NCBI GenBank assembly: GCA_019671005.1
Contig: CM033745.1
Coordinates: 1,907,146-1,971,145, forward strand
Source: Hibiscus mutabilis
Taxonomy: Eukaryota > Streptophyta > Magnoliopsida > Malvales > Malvaceae
Length of the DNA stretch: 64,000 bases
Direction of reading: 5' to 3'
Below are positions 1 to 11,596 of this stretch, one piece after another. The translations under genes and the position numbers were made by a program. The notes beneath the pieces are model-generated. The model was not told where the DNA came from and searched no databases. It was given only the letters and a program-made list of their open reading frames with translations. The stretch's first letter is position 1. Every line of letters begins with the position of its first letter.

Positions 1-1070
1 TAAAGAAATTAGTAAATAGGATGAGTAAAAAAGGATTATCTTATTTAAAAAGGAATGTGTATCATTCCCTGAAGAGGGTCAACACAACATATGAACCGAA
101 TTTCCTTTTTCTCTTAAAAAATTATGTATACAAACTAAAATTTAATTTAAAAAGATTTTTAAAAAAAGGGTTAAAAACTATTAAAATTCAAAAAGAAAAA
201 AAACAAAATATTGACCAAATTAAAAAGGATTGAAAACGAGACTAGATCTAAAAGAAGACACTAATTAAATTAAAAGGTTTGAAAGTTTAATGGTCAATGA
301 AACAAAATAGTTGAAAAGACGAATTTAATGAATGTAAATGCCTGATTCACTTTAAAATTCATGGTGTAAAAATTCCAACTCGAATCCGATTAGAAATCCC
401 TAAAGCGGAAGAAAATTGTTTTCCCCTTTTTTAAAGATATTCAAAATCCCCTCCATTTTTAATCTTCAAATTTCAACCATCTATTCACTTGAATCCGGGT
501 TATGGCGGTGGTAATTTGAAATTCGAACAAGATCAACACACATTCAAAATAAAAGAATACACATAAAAAGAATAATAAAATAAATACCTCAAAAATGCTT
601 CAAGCTTTTATTTCAACTTCGAATCCAAGTACAAAACCCGAGTATTTCTAGCAAACTCTCAAATAGATCAACTGTGAAAAATTCTTTAAAAAACTCTCCA
701 ACTCTCCAAAATAAACTGTCTGTAATTCTTAAGAATAAATTGTGTGTAATTACAAAGACTTCAACCCCTTTATATAGTTATTTTTATGACCTAAAAATAC
801 AGAAATTCAGAATTAAAAAAAAATCTTATTTGGGGTAATTTTTTCCTTTTCCCATTTAATTCAAATTCAGATACGATTTGGAGCAGATTTGATTCGAATT
901 TTGGGCAACTTTGGGCTGATTCTTCCTCCTTTTCATTCAATGCAGATTCAGATATGATTTGGAGAAAATTCAATTTGAATTTTAATTCGAATCAAATCTG
1001 GTTCTTACCATATTCAAACAAAAAAAAACCCTAACCCTAACTTTCTCCTTTTACTTCTTAGGGTTTTAGC
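1..1070. other. AT-rich intergenic DNA, no gene seen
   Basis: This stretch is AT-rich with many stop codons in all frames, and its short open frames have no domain or coding-like composition. A short telomere-like run (two CCCTAA units) lies at about 1027-1042, just before a sharp rise in GC. The DNA around 880-1000 repeats the words GATTTGGAG and GATTCGAATT, which suggests an old duplicated repeat rather than a gene. Confidence 0.5.
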
Positions 1071-1550
1071 CAGAGGTGGAGTGGATGGCGGCGGCAGCCC
1101 AGCTCGAGCCTTGGTGGCAGACGTTCGACTATGGTCGTTGGCGTAGGGGCGAGATGTCGTACCTAGAGCTTTGCATAGAGGTGTGAAACGGTAGCGACAT
1201 GACGTAGGCCCCTGTAGGAGTGTGAGGGACGTTGGTGCAACTTGGGTCGCGTCGCGGTCCTACAGCGGCCTAGTGTTATCAGTCACTGGCGTGGTGAGCA
1301 GCCAAGAAGGGGTCGTGCGAGGGTGTGGTATTGCGCAGAGGTATGGAAAGCAGCAGTGGCGTGGGCTACAGCGTGGACTGATGAGGATGGAAAAATCGTC
1401 GGCGCTCGTCGTCGATTTTGGGATTACCAAATGTCGTGGTCGCCGGCGCAAAGAGGAGCTAGTCAAGAGCTTCGACGGGTGAGGGAGAGCTCTGCGCGTG
1501 AGATGCATGCGCTAGACGCGTGGCGATGCGAGTGAGAGAGACCACCCATC
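1071..1550. other. GC-rich island of unknown origin
   Basis: About 480 bp of conspicuously GC-rich sequence stands out from AT-rich flanks on both sides. It contains short overlapping open frames on both strands, including an ATG at 1085 followed by an alanine-rich start and a stop within about 35 codons. None has a recognisable motif. It could be part of a retrotransposon LTR or leader, or a captured gene fragment. I cannot assign it. Overlapping open frames on both strands are expected simply from the high GC content. Confidence 0.35.
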
Positions 1551-1568
1551 ATTTTATCTGATCTGATC

Positions 1569-1605
1569 TGGACCATTGGATCCATACCCTGGATCCAACG
1601 GTCCA
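1569..1605. repeat. Short inverted repeat (hairpin)
   Basis: Two 15-base arms, TGGACCATTGGATCC and GGATCCAACGGTCCA, are inverted copies with one mismatch around a 7-base loop (ATACCCT). The repeat sits at the downstream boundary of the GC-rich island, where composition returns to AT-rich. It may be the end of a mobile element or a transcript hairpin. No partner inverted repeat was found upstream of the island. Confidence 0.6.
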
Positions 1606-2754
1606 TGTTTAAGTCTGTATATGGGATAAAAATGGGGTTAGCTTGGGTTTTGTTTTGGGCCTAATGGATTATTATGTACATTAGTTTTTATTTATTTGAA
1701 ACAGACCTCTTTTATTTTCTTTTTTAGGTTATATATATATATAAAATAAGAGGTAAAAATTAAGTGCAACAAGTCTGAACGACTTGATTGCCGCCTCTAA
1801 AACAAATTACGAAAATAATTATTAATGTGACACACGTAAGTCCAAGAGATATAATTAATTTTCTAACTTAATAATGTTGTCTACTTTATATTAAATGATC
1901 ATTAATAATTTAATAGACGAAGTAACATATTTATAAATAAAGAGTAAAATATTTATAAAGATTAAAATATATATTTGTTTATATATACATATATATATAT
2001 TGAATAATGTCATCTGAATTTTATTAAAAATCTTGAAAGATAATACAATTCATCAAAAAGAGAAAAAGAGACAAGTCCACTAAAAGTCTCTTACAATGGT
2101 GCAAAAAAACAAACAAACACTTCCATCGAGATTAGCATACCAAAATTCAGAAACTTTCCTGAATCTTTTTGTCTCTATCGAACGAGTCGCTTTACGGGGT
2201 GAAAAAATAGTGGTGAGCGAACCAAGCTATCAGGCAGATTGCTTCCGCTACTCAAGTCTGATTACACCGGCAACCAACCATTAACCGAGTGGGGATCCAT
2301 TTTTCTAAGACCACCGACAGAACCATAATAAAAAATTAGCTTCGTGAAGATCTATGTTTGTGCATCAACCGACCGCCAAGGTATGCCGAAAATCATGCCA
2401 CAAGGACAAATGAAACGAACTACAAAAAATAAAAAAAAATGTATCACAAGGATAGAGGAAACACGTGCCCTAAAGGCAAAGATTCTTATTAAAACATGAA
2501 AAAACAAGAAAAATAATAGACACGATGATCGATAAGATTAGTTGTCGACCACCGATCAAAAAAATAAACTTGCATGCGATAATGATTTGAAAGAGATAGC
2601 GGCTAGGTTAAAAAACCCTAGAAGATAAAGATAATTAAGCTTGTTTATATATTTATTTTTTTAACTTAACATTCTATAATGATAAATTGTATATATAATT
2701 TAAATATTTTAATGTAATTAGATGATAATATTGTATAATTTTTTTGAACTACTT

Positions 2755-2880
2755 TTAGTTATAGAGAGGAGGAACGATAATTTGTTTTTAATGAGTTTTG
2801 AACCCACAACTTAAAAAATAAGAGAAGATGTCAACCGAGAATTTTAACTATTTACTCTAAAAATTGTTGATTATATAATT
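2755..2880 (+). repeat. Dispersed SINE-like/degenerate element, copy 1
   Basis: One copy of a recurring module of about 110-125 bp. Its skeleton is a GAGAGGAG-like start, then a TTTTGAACCCACAACTT-like core, a purine-rich stretch, and a tail resembling TTTAACTA...TGTTGA. Similar modules occur at about 14760-14875 and 42140-42240, with weaker copies near 3255-3365 and 12840-12960. The TTTGAACCC core resembles the inverse of a tRNA B-box, so a tRNA-derived SINE is possible. That origin is inference. Confidence 0.4.
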
Positions 2881-4369
2881 TTTAAATGTAAATGATCATC
2901 GATATGTCATTAAAAAATATGAAAGTACATTTATTATCTGTTTCTAAAATTATGGATATTGGATTTGATAATTTCAATGTCATATTCTATCCGTGTTACA
3001 TTAGGATTTGGGAGGGTGGATCTAATGTGAAAACTAAAAATAGACCGTCTAACATATACCTTCGCCATAGGCCATTAAAAGGCTAATCAATTCTAAATTT
3101 CTTCTTCTTTTAATGTAAGTTTATCGAAACTTATTAATTAAATATGTGGCATGTTAATAATGTTCATCGTATTATTCTTAATTCTATTAGATTTTAAAAT
3201 GGATTTTAAATAACATTTTTTTTATAAATCCTAATTCTAATTGTAATCTTATTTATAGAGGAGGAAAATAGCATCTTTAAAAGAAAAAAAAGATTTTTAA
3301 TAAGTTTAAAATTTATAATTTAAAAAATATAAAAAACAAAAATAAATAATTTAACCAATCGACTAATTGTACTCGCTTAATATTTCACATTTTCCGTATA
3401 AAAAATTAAACTTGTTTTTGATAGATTGTCGTTGTTACTATATGATATCATTTATTGCTGAGTTGTCGTACTAATATAATAGACTGATATTGATGACAGG
3501 TCAATTCTTAATATTTTATTGGTATATAAGAAACTACTTTTAATTCAATTCTCCATCGTCCATCATAAATAGATTTGTAAAATTGACCGATGTTTATTAA
3601 TCTGCATCTATTTAGGGAAACTCTTCTATTTTTCTTACATTGCTTTTTATACAAAAATGCATATTAAGGAACCCACTTTTTTTCTTATCGGAATATTTTA
3701 TCAATCAATTAAACTTGAGCAATTGTCTCACTTTGGTCCGTAAAATAAAATTACTAAATTTCATCGAAAAAATGACAAAAAAATATATAAAATGTTTCTA
3801 ATTATTTTATATAATTATTTATATTTAATTTATTGATCATTTGGTAATCTAGTAATCTATTATCTTACTATTACTACACTGAAAATATATCAAATCATAC
3901 TTTGAAAATCATTTTTTTTCATTTTTCTGTTTTGTTTGGTATCAATTTAGGGTTCTACTTGGAGGCTGAAAAATGTTGGGCAGATGCATCAACTTGGCCC
4001 AATTTGACAGTCCATTAACCCTCTTTTTAAAATCTTCAAAATAATCTAAGTGAAAGGTTAAAAAAGACGTGGAATTCTATAAAAAAAATAAAAAAGACGT
4101 GGAATTTAACGTTTTTAACACTTTTTGTTCAAATTTGTTAAGTAACACTAATAAAATATGTAAATAAATAATAATTGATTATAATGGTTTTAATTTTAGT
4201 ACACTTTTTTGAATTTACGGTGGCCTACTTTTCGTTATTTCTAGTTTAGTTTTAATCTTTAGGGATTTTTAAAAATTGTAAATTTATGCAAGACAATAAT
4301 AAATTATAATATTTTTGGGCAACAAACAATGCTACTACTATCACAACTTAAAAATTTTCAAAATTCTAG

Positions 4370-4885
4370 AGTCCGTTTAATTTTAAAGAATGAAATCTGT
4401 TTTTATTTTCATTTTTTTAAAAAATAGAAAATGGTGAAAAACGTGTTTGGTTGTAAAATTAGAAAATTATTTTTAAAGAATGAAAACAAAAAATAATTGA
4501 AAATTTGAAAATATAAAAAATATATTTTTATTGTTTTAATTGAAAATGTTTTAGAAAAGTGAAAAATATGAAAACAAAGATTTTTTTAATTTTAATACAG
4601 ATTCGAATCCTTCTAATACAATTTTTTAAAATTTTGGTTTATTTATTCATATTTTATTTATTACTATTATACTAAAATATTTAAATATATTATATTTTAA
4701 TTATTTAATAATTATTTTTTCATTTCTATTTTGAAAAGCTAAATACCAAATGCATTTTTATTTTTTTTATTTTTGAAAACAAGTTTTCACCCCTATTAAC
4801 TAAGCATGTTTTTTAATTTTTAGAATACGGAAAATATAAATTATTATATAAAAATAAAAATAAAAAATATTTTTTAAAACCAACA
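4370..4885. repeat. Possible foldback/MITE-like element
   Basis: The left part (GTTTGGTTG region near 4445) and the right part (ACCAAATGC region near 4745) look like diverged inverted copies. Both are flanked by T-rich and A-rich tracts and by related TTTTCA/TGAAAA words. Arm similarity is modest and the ends are not sharp, so the boundaries are approximate and the call is weak. Confidence 0.25.
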
Positions 4886-5293
4886 CTCTTAAATTGTTTG
4901 GAGCAATGTTCTCTACAAACAGCAATGTCGGAAAATTACATGATATTATTTTAGTTTGATTTTAAATTTGATTAAACTCACGTACAATTATAAATTATGT
5001 TGTTCGAACACAAATCACCTGGAAGAAATATAACACCGTTCACCGTTAAAATCACTTAGTAAATTACAAATAACAACTTTTTTTGAACCCTAAAATCAAT
5101 AGAGTTAACAATCTGATTCGTCATCGCAATACACAAGCATATCCAGCAGATCCTGTTCACTATTATGAAAGTAAAATTCATAAGCACCGACGTCTTACAT
5201 AAATAAACTTCAAAAACATTTTTAAGATCTATTTATATAGAGTTTGAACCCAAATAATTAATGGCGTCTTAAAAGTAATCTTCACCGTCAACT

Positions 5294-6310
5294 CGAAGGC
5301 ACCTTCATTTAGAGCAGCACCGAAATCTCACAAGCGTCGGCTTCAAATGGAACAGAGGTGACAGGCTCTGCAGTTGCATCTATCTTTCCATAATAGAAGA
5401 GCACACAAATTTTTACGTACTCAAAAACTTGATCCAACTGAGAATACCAACATAAACAAAGCAGGCCATTGCCCAAACGATACAACAGGTAATGGAGTGT
5501 CAGATTTCCGCTTGAGGCGCAACCATTTCTTATCAACAACGTGATAGGCCCGGAAAGACCTTCTCGAATCAGTTATCCATTCAGAAAGTGGATCAAAGAG
5601 AAAATAGGCAACGTTGTCCACGATTACCGATGCCCCAGACCAGCAGTCAAAATCAGGATCGAGGCATTCTCATGATCCATCATCAGTGGGAAGGCGTGAA
5701 GAGAACCGTTGGAACGGAAGTGCACCAAAATTCGAGATCAGGAAGAATCAAAGAGAACATGGGCAGATAGGGATCGAGGGACAAAATCAGAAGCAACGGG
5801 AGGGGCCGACAATTCATCCCAACGATTTATATCTATATTGAAAACCTCGGCAAAAGGAGCTTCAGGACGTTGCAATTGCATTGACCCGAAGACGTAAATT
5901 TTTCCTCCCGTAGCAACAGCCGCGGGATTCATCCGCGGGGCCAACATAGGAGGAGCTGCTGTTTAAATTTTTTATCGGGACAAAAGGGATCCCCATCGCA
6001 ACATCCCTCAAGGCCATAAACGCGACTGCCACAAGAAATGGCAGTTCCAAAATTACGAGCCTCAGGTGGCATCGTACTGAGAATCTCACTGGTTTCTCGC
6101 CTTTCTCAGATTCAAAGTGTGCCACCCAACCCTGAAAAGATGTTCCCCGTCCGTCGGATCGTATACAAAAGCCATCATCTTTTCATGCCAATCCGGTTCA
6201 TTTATCCAGGCGCGGAAAGGCAAAGCCTCCAGCATTCCATCTCGACTTCGAGCGCCAAGCAGATTCCAGAGATTGCTAGTTTCACAGCTCTTCGTTCTTT
6301 TTCTTTTCTT
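5294..6310 (-). pseudogene. F-box/kelch-repeat protein pseudogene
   Basis: Read on the minus strand, successive frames give pieces of one F-box/kelch-type protein. An N-terminal part near 6300-6090 contains NLWNLLGARSRDGMLEALPF and MMAFVYDPTDGEHL. A kelch-like stretch near 5945-5740 contains MNPAAVATGGKIYVFG and FNIDINRWDELSAPP. A further kelch-like stretch lies near 5620-5310 (AYFLFDPLSEW, RAYHVVDKKWLRL). The pieces lie in different frames and in-frame stops intervene, so at least three frameshifts or stops break the gene. Intact family members are substrate adaptors of SCF ubiquitin ligases. Start and end are approximate, and no intact F-box motif is visible. Confidence 0.7.
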
Positions 6311-7122
6311 TTTTAGCTTATATATCATATTAGTAAGTATACCAATTTTTTCATTTTAGTATTTAAAGTATTTTTAGTCAAAATAAATATTTAAAGTATA
6401 TTTTTTGGTTAAACTAGGTGCTTGGAATATGCCTTTTGATCAAAATAGGTACTTAAAGTATTTTTCGTCAAAGTAAGTACCTAAAGTATATTTTTTGGTC
6501 AAAATAAGTACCTAAAATATATTTTTCTTTAAAATAGACACATATTGTATTTTTAATTAGGGTAATTATTTTATACACAAGCGCTTGCAGAAACTTTTTT
6601 ACACAAGAATCTTAGTTTTAGGAGGTAGAGACTTTATTTAAGGTTTAAAATTTAGGGGTTTAAGTTTAGTAGTTTTGAATTTAGGGGTTGTTGATAGAAT
6701 TTTGGGTTTAGGGTTAAATTTAGGGTTTAAAACCTAAATCCCTACCAATATTACCCTAAAACCTAAACTTAACCCCTAATTATTAAATTCTAACTATGAA
6801 CCCTAAATTCTAAACCCCTAAACTCTAAATCCTATAATTGAGGCGCTTGTGGAAACAAATTTTTTTTACCGCAGTGTATAGGATAATAATCTTTTTAATT
6901 AATGTCACATGATAATTTTTAGGAACCTATATAAAAAAATATGTATACTTTAAGTACCTATTTTGACCTAAAAAATACTTTAGATACCTATTTTGACAAA
7001 AAATTATACTTTAGGTACCTAGTTTAACAAAAAAATATACTTTAAATACTTATTTTGACAAAAAAAATACTTTAAGTACTAAAATAAAAAATATATACTT
7101 TAAGTACTAATATAATATATAA
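6308..7122. mobile_element. Foldback (MITE-like) element with nested inverted repeat
   Basis: Long inverted arms are built from repeated TACTTTAAGTACCTATTTTG-like units: the forward form of the arm is at about 6330-6540 and its inverse at about 6930-7110. The outer ends match as CTTATATATCATATTAGTA (left) against the inverse of TACTAATATAATATATAAG (right). Nested inside, at about 6560-6885, is a second inverted pair with a GCGCTTG core (ACAAGCGCTTGCAGAAAC against GGCGCTTGTGGAAAC). It encloses degenerate TTTAGGGTTT/AACCCTAAA words. No transposase is present. Target duplications cannot be read because both flanks are T-rich. Confidence 0.6.
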
Positions 7123-9940
7123 GTTTTTTTTTGGGATCAAAACGGCGTTCACGACCTTTTGCTTTTGTTTTTGGGGTTTTTTTTACCTATCGGGATAAGA
7201 TTATAAATAACAACTTGTATTATCTTATTTGTTTTTATTTTATCTCTCATTTTTTTTATCAAAATCATTTTTTATAGTAAAAAACTTTTTTTATTATCTT
7301 AATCAAAATATGATTTGAATAGTATGATGTTTATGATAGCAATGTTTCATTTCACTGTATCCTTAGCAACCCAAATTTAGCTTAACATTCGGTATATATC
7401 ACAAATGTAATTGAAATTTAAAATTTCGATTCCCTTCAATTTCTCTTATTGAATTTTGCTGAATTCCTGACTCCTAGATTTTTTACCTGTTAAATTAAAT
7501 TTTTTTATTTTTATTTTCGTACAAAACCAAAATCACGTTCTAGAAGTTACTATTTCTAGTCAAAAAATAAACAGCCAAATGTTAATTCTGGCACTTGATC
7601 CAGAGCAATATAAATCTATATTATATGATTTATAACGATGAGATTGGTTGGAATTAATTAGGGATCATGCAACATGGATAATCGCCATATAACAATGGAA
7701 CATGCTAAGAGAACAATGGATACTCTTAAAAAAATTGTAACCTGTTTATGTAAATCAATTGATTATTTTATTAGCGTGGAAGAGAACAATAATGGAACAT
7801 GCTAAGGCATCGGAATACTTTTGATATGTTATTTTCAGAACTATTAACTATAGTAATTGATGAGTAAAGATTGCTCTTTTTATTATTTTTTCATTTGTTT
7901 TGCAGCGATTTTAAGAAGTTTTTTAATTTTTTATTGTATTTATTTTATAAATTTAATTTTTAGTCGTTTTGCTGGTTTTGTAAATAAAAAAAATTTATCT
8001 TTGCTGATGAATATTTTATTTTCAAGTTTTTGTTTATTTTTTTATTTTGTCAGATTCTTTTTACATATACTTTTATGGCAGTCTTTATGCCTGCTTTTAT
8101 GGCAGTTCTTTTATATACTTTTATAGTAGTTATTGTCTGTCTTTGTGACAGTTGTTCGTCTTTTGACAGTTTAGCGTTCGATTGACGAGCATCAAAGAGC
8201 GTTTTTTCAGCAAAGGAGACCGGTCTGTATATGCTTATGATTCATTTTTGTGGTTGTACCGATATGCCAAGAACAAGTAACGAAAGAATTGCTTTCTTCT
8301 TCATAAAGCACTCTGGTTAAAATAGTTGTTTGCTGGATTTCATTCAGAAAATTATTTAAGTCATTCTGTAAGTGATAAGTTTTGTATTTTAATATCTTTT
8401 ACACCCTTAAAATTTTATTATAATTATTTTTTCTCATTAAATGTTCAAAATTTGCAGCGTAATATCTTTGTAATCCTGTCACTTTAAATATAATCCAGTT
8501 TATTTTTTAAAAAAACTACAGTAATTGTTAATACTATATAATTTGACTGCTATGACACTCTTACAATTAGGCGGAGCTGAAGGAGCAGCCGGACATCATT
8601 ATCATCCTAATAAAATTATAATTATTATTTTTCATGTTCCACAAAAATTATCTATTATTAATTCTTTTAGTCAATTATTTTAACTTTAATTTATAATTAT
8701 TTAAAATTTGTTATTAATAAAAATATAAAAAAATATATTTTAAAAAATTTTAATTAAATAGTTTTTAAACATATATTTTATAAAATTTAATTATTTAAAG
8801 TATTTAATATAATTGTAGTTAAAATTTAATATTTTTTTATTTTTACAAAATCAATAAGAGATAATTTTAATGACGAGAGTATTAATTTTGGTACCCTTGA
8901 TTGAATTTGGTGATATCAACACGAAACTGATCACCAATAATTTCGTTCAAGACTTGACTGAAAACGTGGTTTCTACGTCTCTCAAGTCAAATTTAAAAAG
9001 ATCATAAAGGAAAAGCACTTGCATTCAATTAATTAACTATTCTACGCCATACTATATGTCAAATGTCGTGTATACACGGTTGGAAATTTTTTGTACTAAT
9101 TTATAAAAATACTGAGGAAAAAAAAGGTTCTAAACCGGGTCATTACTTGAATATCAAATTAAGGGAATGTTAGGTCATTTGCCACGAATTTTTTAGACCA
9201 AACAATTCATGTACCTGTACCATATTTATGTTCTGGAAGGTATTATAAACAACGTGTTAATATATTAATTATTTTGTTTTTATGTTAATTTATGATATAT
9301 TCTTATTATTTTATAGTTTGACCATGTAATTTTAATTACTTTTTCGTATTATATTCTTTCTCGATCAAAACAATTAGGTTTTTGAGCAAGCACATTTGAT
9401 CGGTTGGTTAAGCTGTCTATTTTTGTTCCCTCATATTTTCTTAGATTATGAGTTTTAAACTCATTAGGAGCACTTTATTTCCTTCTTCTTATCTCTTTTC
9501 TTTTTCTCTAGGTAAAATTAAGATTAGATTTAAGATTTGTAAAAAAAAATAGGTTTTCATAATGTATGATTAGTACACTTTTCTGATTGGAGTTCAGATT
9601 ATAAGCTACATAGGCGGCTCAAGAAAAAAATAGTACTAAAGGAAATTAAGTTATAATTTTCAAATTCTGCAACAATAATTCCATCAACGATAATGATAAA
9701 CTACATGCAAATAAAAATGCAACTTTAACTAGTCCAGTATTACAAGTCTGCAAATCCTCTTAAAACCATGTTCTGTTCTTCGAAAACCCCTAACAAAGAA
9801 GCTTTCTCCTCTAAATCTATGCGACAGACTTAACCAAGTTTCAAGTGGAAAAAGAAAGAAAGAAAATTCACACTCCCATCTAGTCCTTGGTGTTAGGCCC
9901 TTTCACACCAGTAATTGAAGAATAATTCTTAGGCTCTACA
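7123..9940. other. AT-rich intergenic DNA, no gene seen
   Basis: No supported gene. The 89-codon frame at 7857-8126 is almost all F, L, I, Y and C from T-rich DNA and has no domain. A short direct repeat (AATGGAACATGCTAAG) occurs near 7694 and again near 7793. An inverse-orientation relative of the dispersed module seen at 2755 may lie near 9395-9480. Confidence 0.45.
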
Positions 9941-9983
9941 GAGAAGTTAGATGAAGCGAGTAATAAAAGTAGCTAAATCACAC

Positions 9984-9985
<2 letters not shown>

Positions 9986-10016
<31 letters not shown>

Positions 10017-10018
10017 CA
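9986..10018 (-). promoter_or_regulatory. (TACA)n repeat with Pumilio-like site in WRKY 3' UTR
   Basis: A TATG microsatellite lies about 40 bases past the WRKY stop codon. On the transcript strand it begins TGTACATA, which fits the plant Pumilio (APUM) consensus UGUAHAUA, followed by repeated ACATACAT. The repeat is certain. Its role as an RNA-protein site is inference. Confidence 0.4.
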
Positions 10019-10055
10019 AACAGTAAAAAGATGTAGAGCTAAGAGAGTTGGGGAC

Positions 10056-11418
10056 TCATGGTTCGTGTTTAAGGAACCTGGACGGAACCATGTCTTGAAG
10101 AAGTCCATGGTCCGGAACCTGGTGTTGGTGGACGTACTGCTGAAAAGGACTCACGTTTTGTGCAAACATTGAACCGGCGGTAGCTTGGTTATTCATCTGA
10201 AGGTGATAATTAGGCAACTGCATGAACATTTCGTGTGGGAAGCTTGGTCCCCCCAATGGCGATTGGGTTAACATGGAAGGTGGGAATAGCCCGGCGGCGC
10301 TTCCTCTTAGTGTCGTCGGGAGTGGGTGGTTGTGTTGGCCTTCGTATGTTGTGATCACAGTCGACGGATCCTGGAATGACCTCTCTACTCTCTTCTTCAC
10401 CGTACACTTTTGAGTAGTGCATCTGTAGTAGCTTCTGCATTGATAAAAAAAAAAAACCCAGAAATATTGTATCTTAAATAACGATAAAGAAGCTGAACAA
10501 CAAGTTTGTGTTTGTTTCCCGAGAAAGGCTAGTCATATTCAAATATAGAGAATCAAACAAAAAGGAGAAGAAAAGAAAAAGAAAGTTATTGCTTGCAGGT
10601 TAAGTTTCATGCATTGACTCTTCTTGGTGTAGTCAAAAGGGGGGGGGGATGTAATGCAAAGATCAAGGTTTCAGACATGGTTTTGCAGGTAATTTTTTAA
10701 GGTAATTGTCTAAGGTTGTAAATCAAGAAAGTGAAAGAACCAAACCTCGGATATGGGCTGTTCTTCACAGCTTTTTGTCCATATTTTCTCCATCTATACC
10801 CGTCTTCAAGATGATCAACTTCACTTTTAGTCATGAAAGCAACTCGTGGCTCTCTTTGCTTCTTCTCTCCGTTCGTTTTTGCTTTGTTCCTGTTAGATAC
10901 AAATACAATAGAAAATTACACTTACACCCCTATTTGTTATCAATATTATGAAAATGAAGCAAAAAAAGAACTCAGTTAATTTATTACCCTTTCTTTGAGC
11001 TTTCACCTCCATCTTCTGATCCTTTTGGCTGCCCATCTTTCTTACTCTTGTCTGAATCTTCTTTGCAACCAGCCTCGCTGGACGAAGAAGAAATAGAGGA
11101 ATTAGGAGTCCCCGTAACTTCACCGGTATTGCTACCAAAATCCTCCACACTGAGCAGCTGCTTCGCCGTCCGGTTCCTGCCTTCGAGCGAAGAAAACACT
11201 TCCGACGATGACGGTGACAGACCAAAAGCCTTTTCAAGTGAACCGTAGTCCATGGAAGTACTGTGTAAACAATCAGTGAAGCTCATGTATGAAGGATCGA
11301 CAGAGGATGGTGAAACCCTATAGATGCTATCAGTTTCACCACCAAAACTTTGCTGATCTCGATCATTGTTGAATGCACTCGCATGGTAGTAGAAGTCTCT
11401 AAATCCATGATCCGACAT
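10056..11418 (-). CDS. WRKY transcription factor, group IIc (WRKY28/71/8-like)
   Basis: Three exons, 11418-10988, 10889-10746 and 10434-10056, join to a 317-residue protein. All junctions obey GT-AG and the reading frame stays open. The WRKY domain spans about residues 170-230. WRKYGQK is at 177-183, followed by a zinc finger with C197, C202, H226 and H228 (C-X4-C-X23-HXH). The second intron splits the arginine codon after SPYP, the R-type intron position typical of this group. Upstream are a SYMSFTDCL-like motif, FGLSPSSSEVF and a Ser/Gly/Lys-rich linker. The C-terminus RFLKHEP matches the WRKY28/71 subfamily style. The start was taken at MSDHGFRDFYYH rather than an in-frame ATG 15 codons upstream, because family members begin near this motif. 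Such nuclear factors bind W-boxes (TTGACC/T) and act in stress, defence and senescence. Exact orthology is not fixed. Confidence 0.93.
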
Positions 11419-11585
11419 GGAGAAATTATGAACACGAAATACAAAAGAATAAGAGGAAACCAAATTAAAGTTTCAAGCGATGGAAGGTGAGAGGGAAAAC
11501 CTAAACTTCGAGCGGTGTGGTCTCAAATATTTGGTTTTTTAATTTTTGGACTTTCGGGGTTTCATATCTCTTTATGTTGTTTGAA

Positions 11586-11596
11586 TTATATATAAA
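11586..11596 (-). promoter_or_regulatory. Probable TATA box of the WRKY gene
   Basis: On the minus strand the sequence reads TTTATATATAA, about 170 bases upstream of the chosen ATG, a plausible distance for a plant promoter with a 5' UTR of roughly 130 bases. A TTGAC W-box core lies nearby (+ strand, about 11605-11609), which would allow WRKY cross-regulation. The TATA assignment is positional inference. Confidence 0.45.

Larger units (their letters stand above)
1606..5290. other. AT-rich intergenic DNA with old repeats
   Basis: No gene is seen. The open frames here are short, AT-driven and without domains. The stretch carries two degenerate copies of the dispersed element described at 2755 (the second near 3255-3365) and a possible foldback element at 4370-4885. 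TATATA tracts occur near 1728-1745 and 1980-2000. Confidence 0.45.

Noticed and set aside
1242..1535. Overlapping ORFs in both strands of the GC-rich island
   Set aside because: Open frames in several frames at once are expected in GC-rich DNA; no homology-like motif.
7694..7808. Short direct repeat AATGGAACATGCTAAG, two copies about 100 bp apart
   Set aside because: Too short and isolated to define an element; no TG...CA ends or target duplications around it.
7857..8126. 89-codon frame rich in F, L, I and C
   Set aside because: Composition follows the T-rich DNA; no motif, no splice partners.
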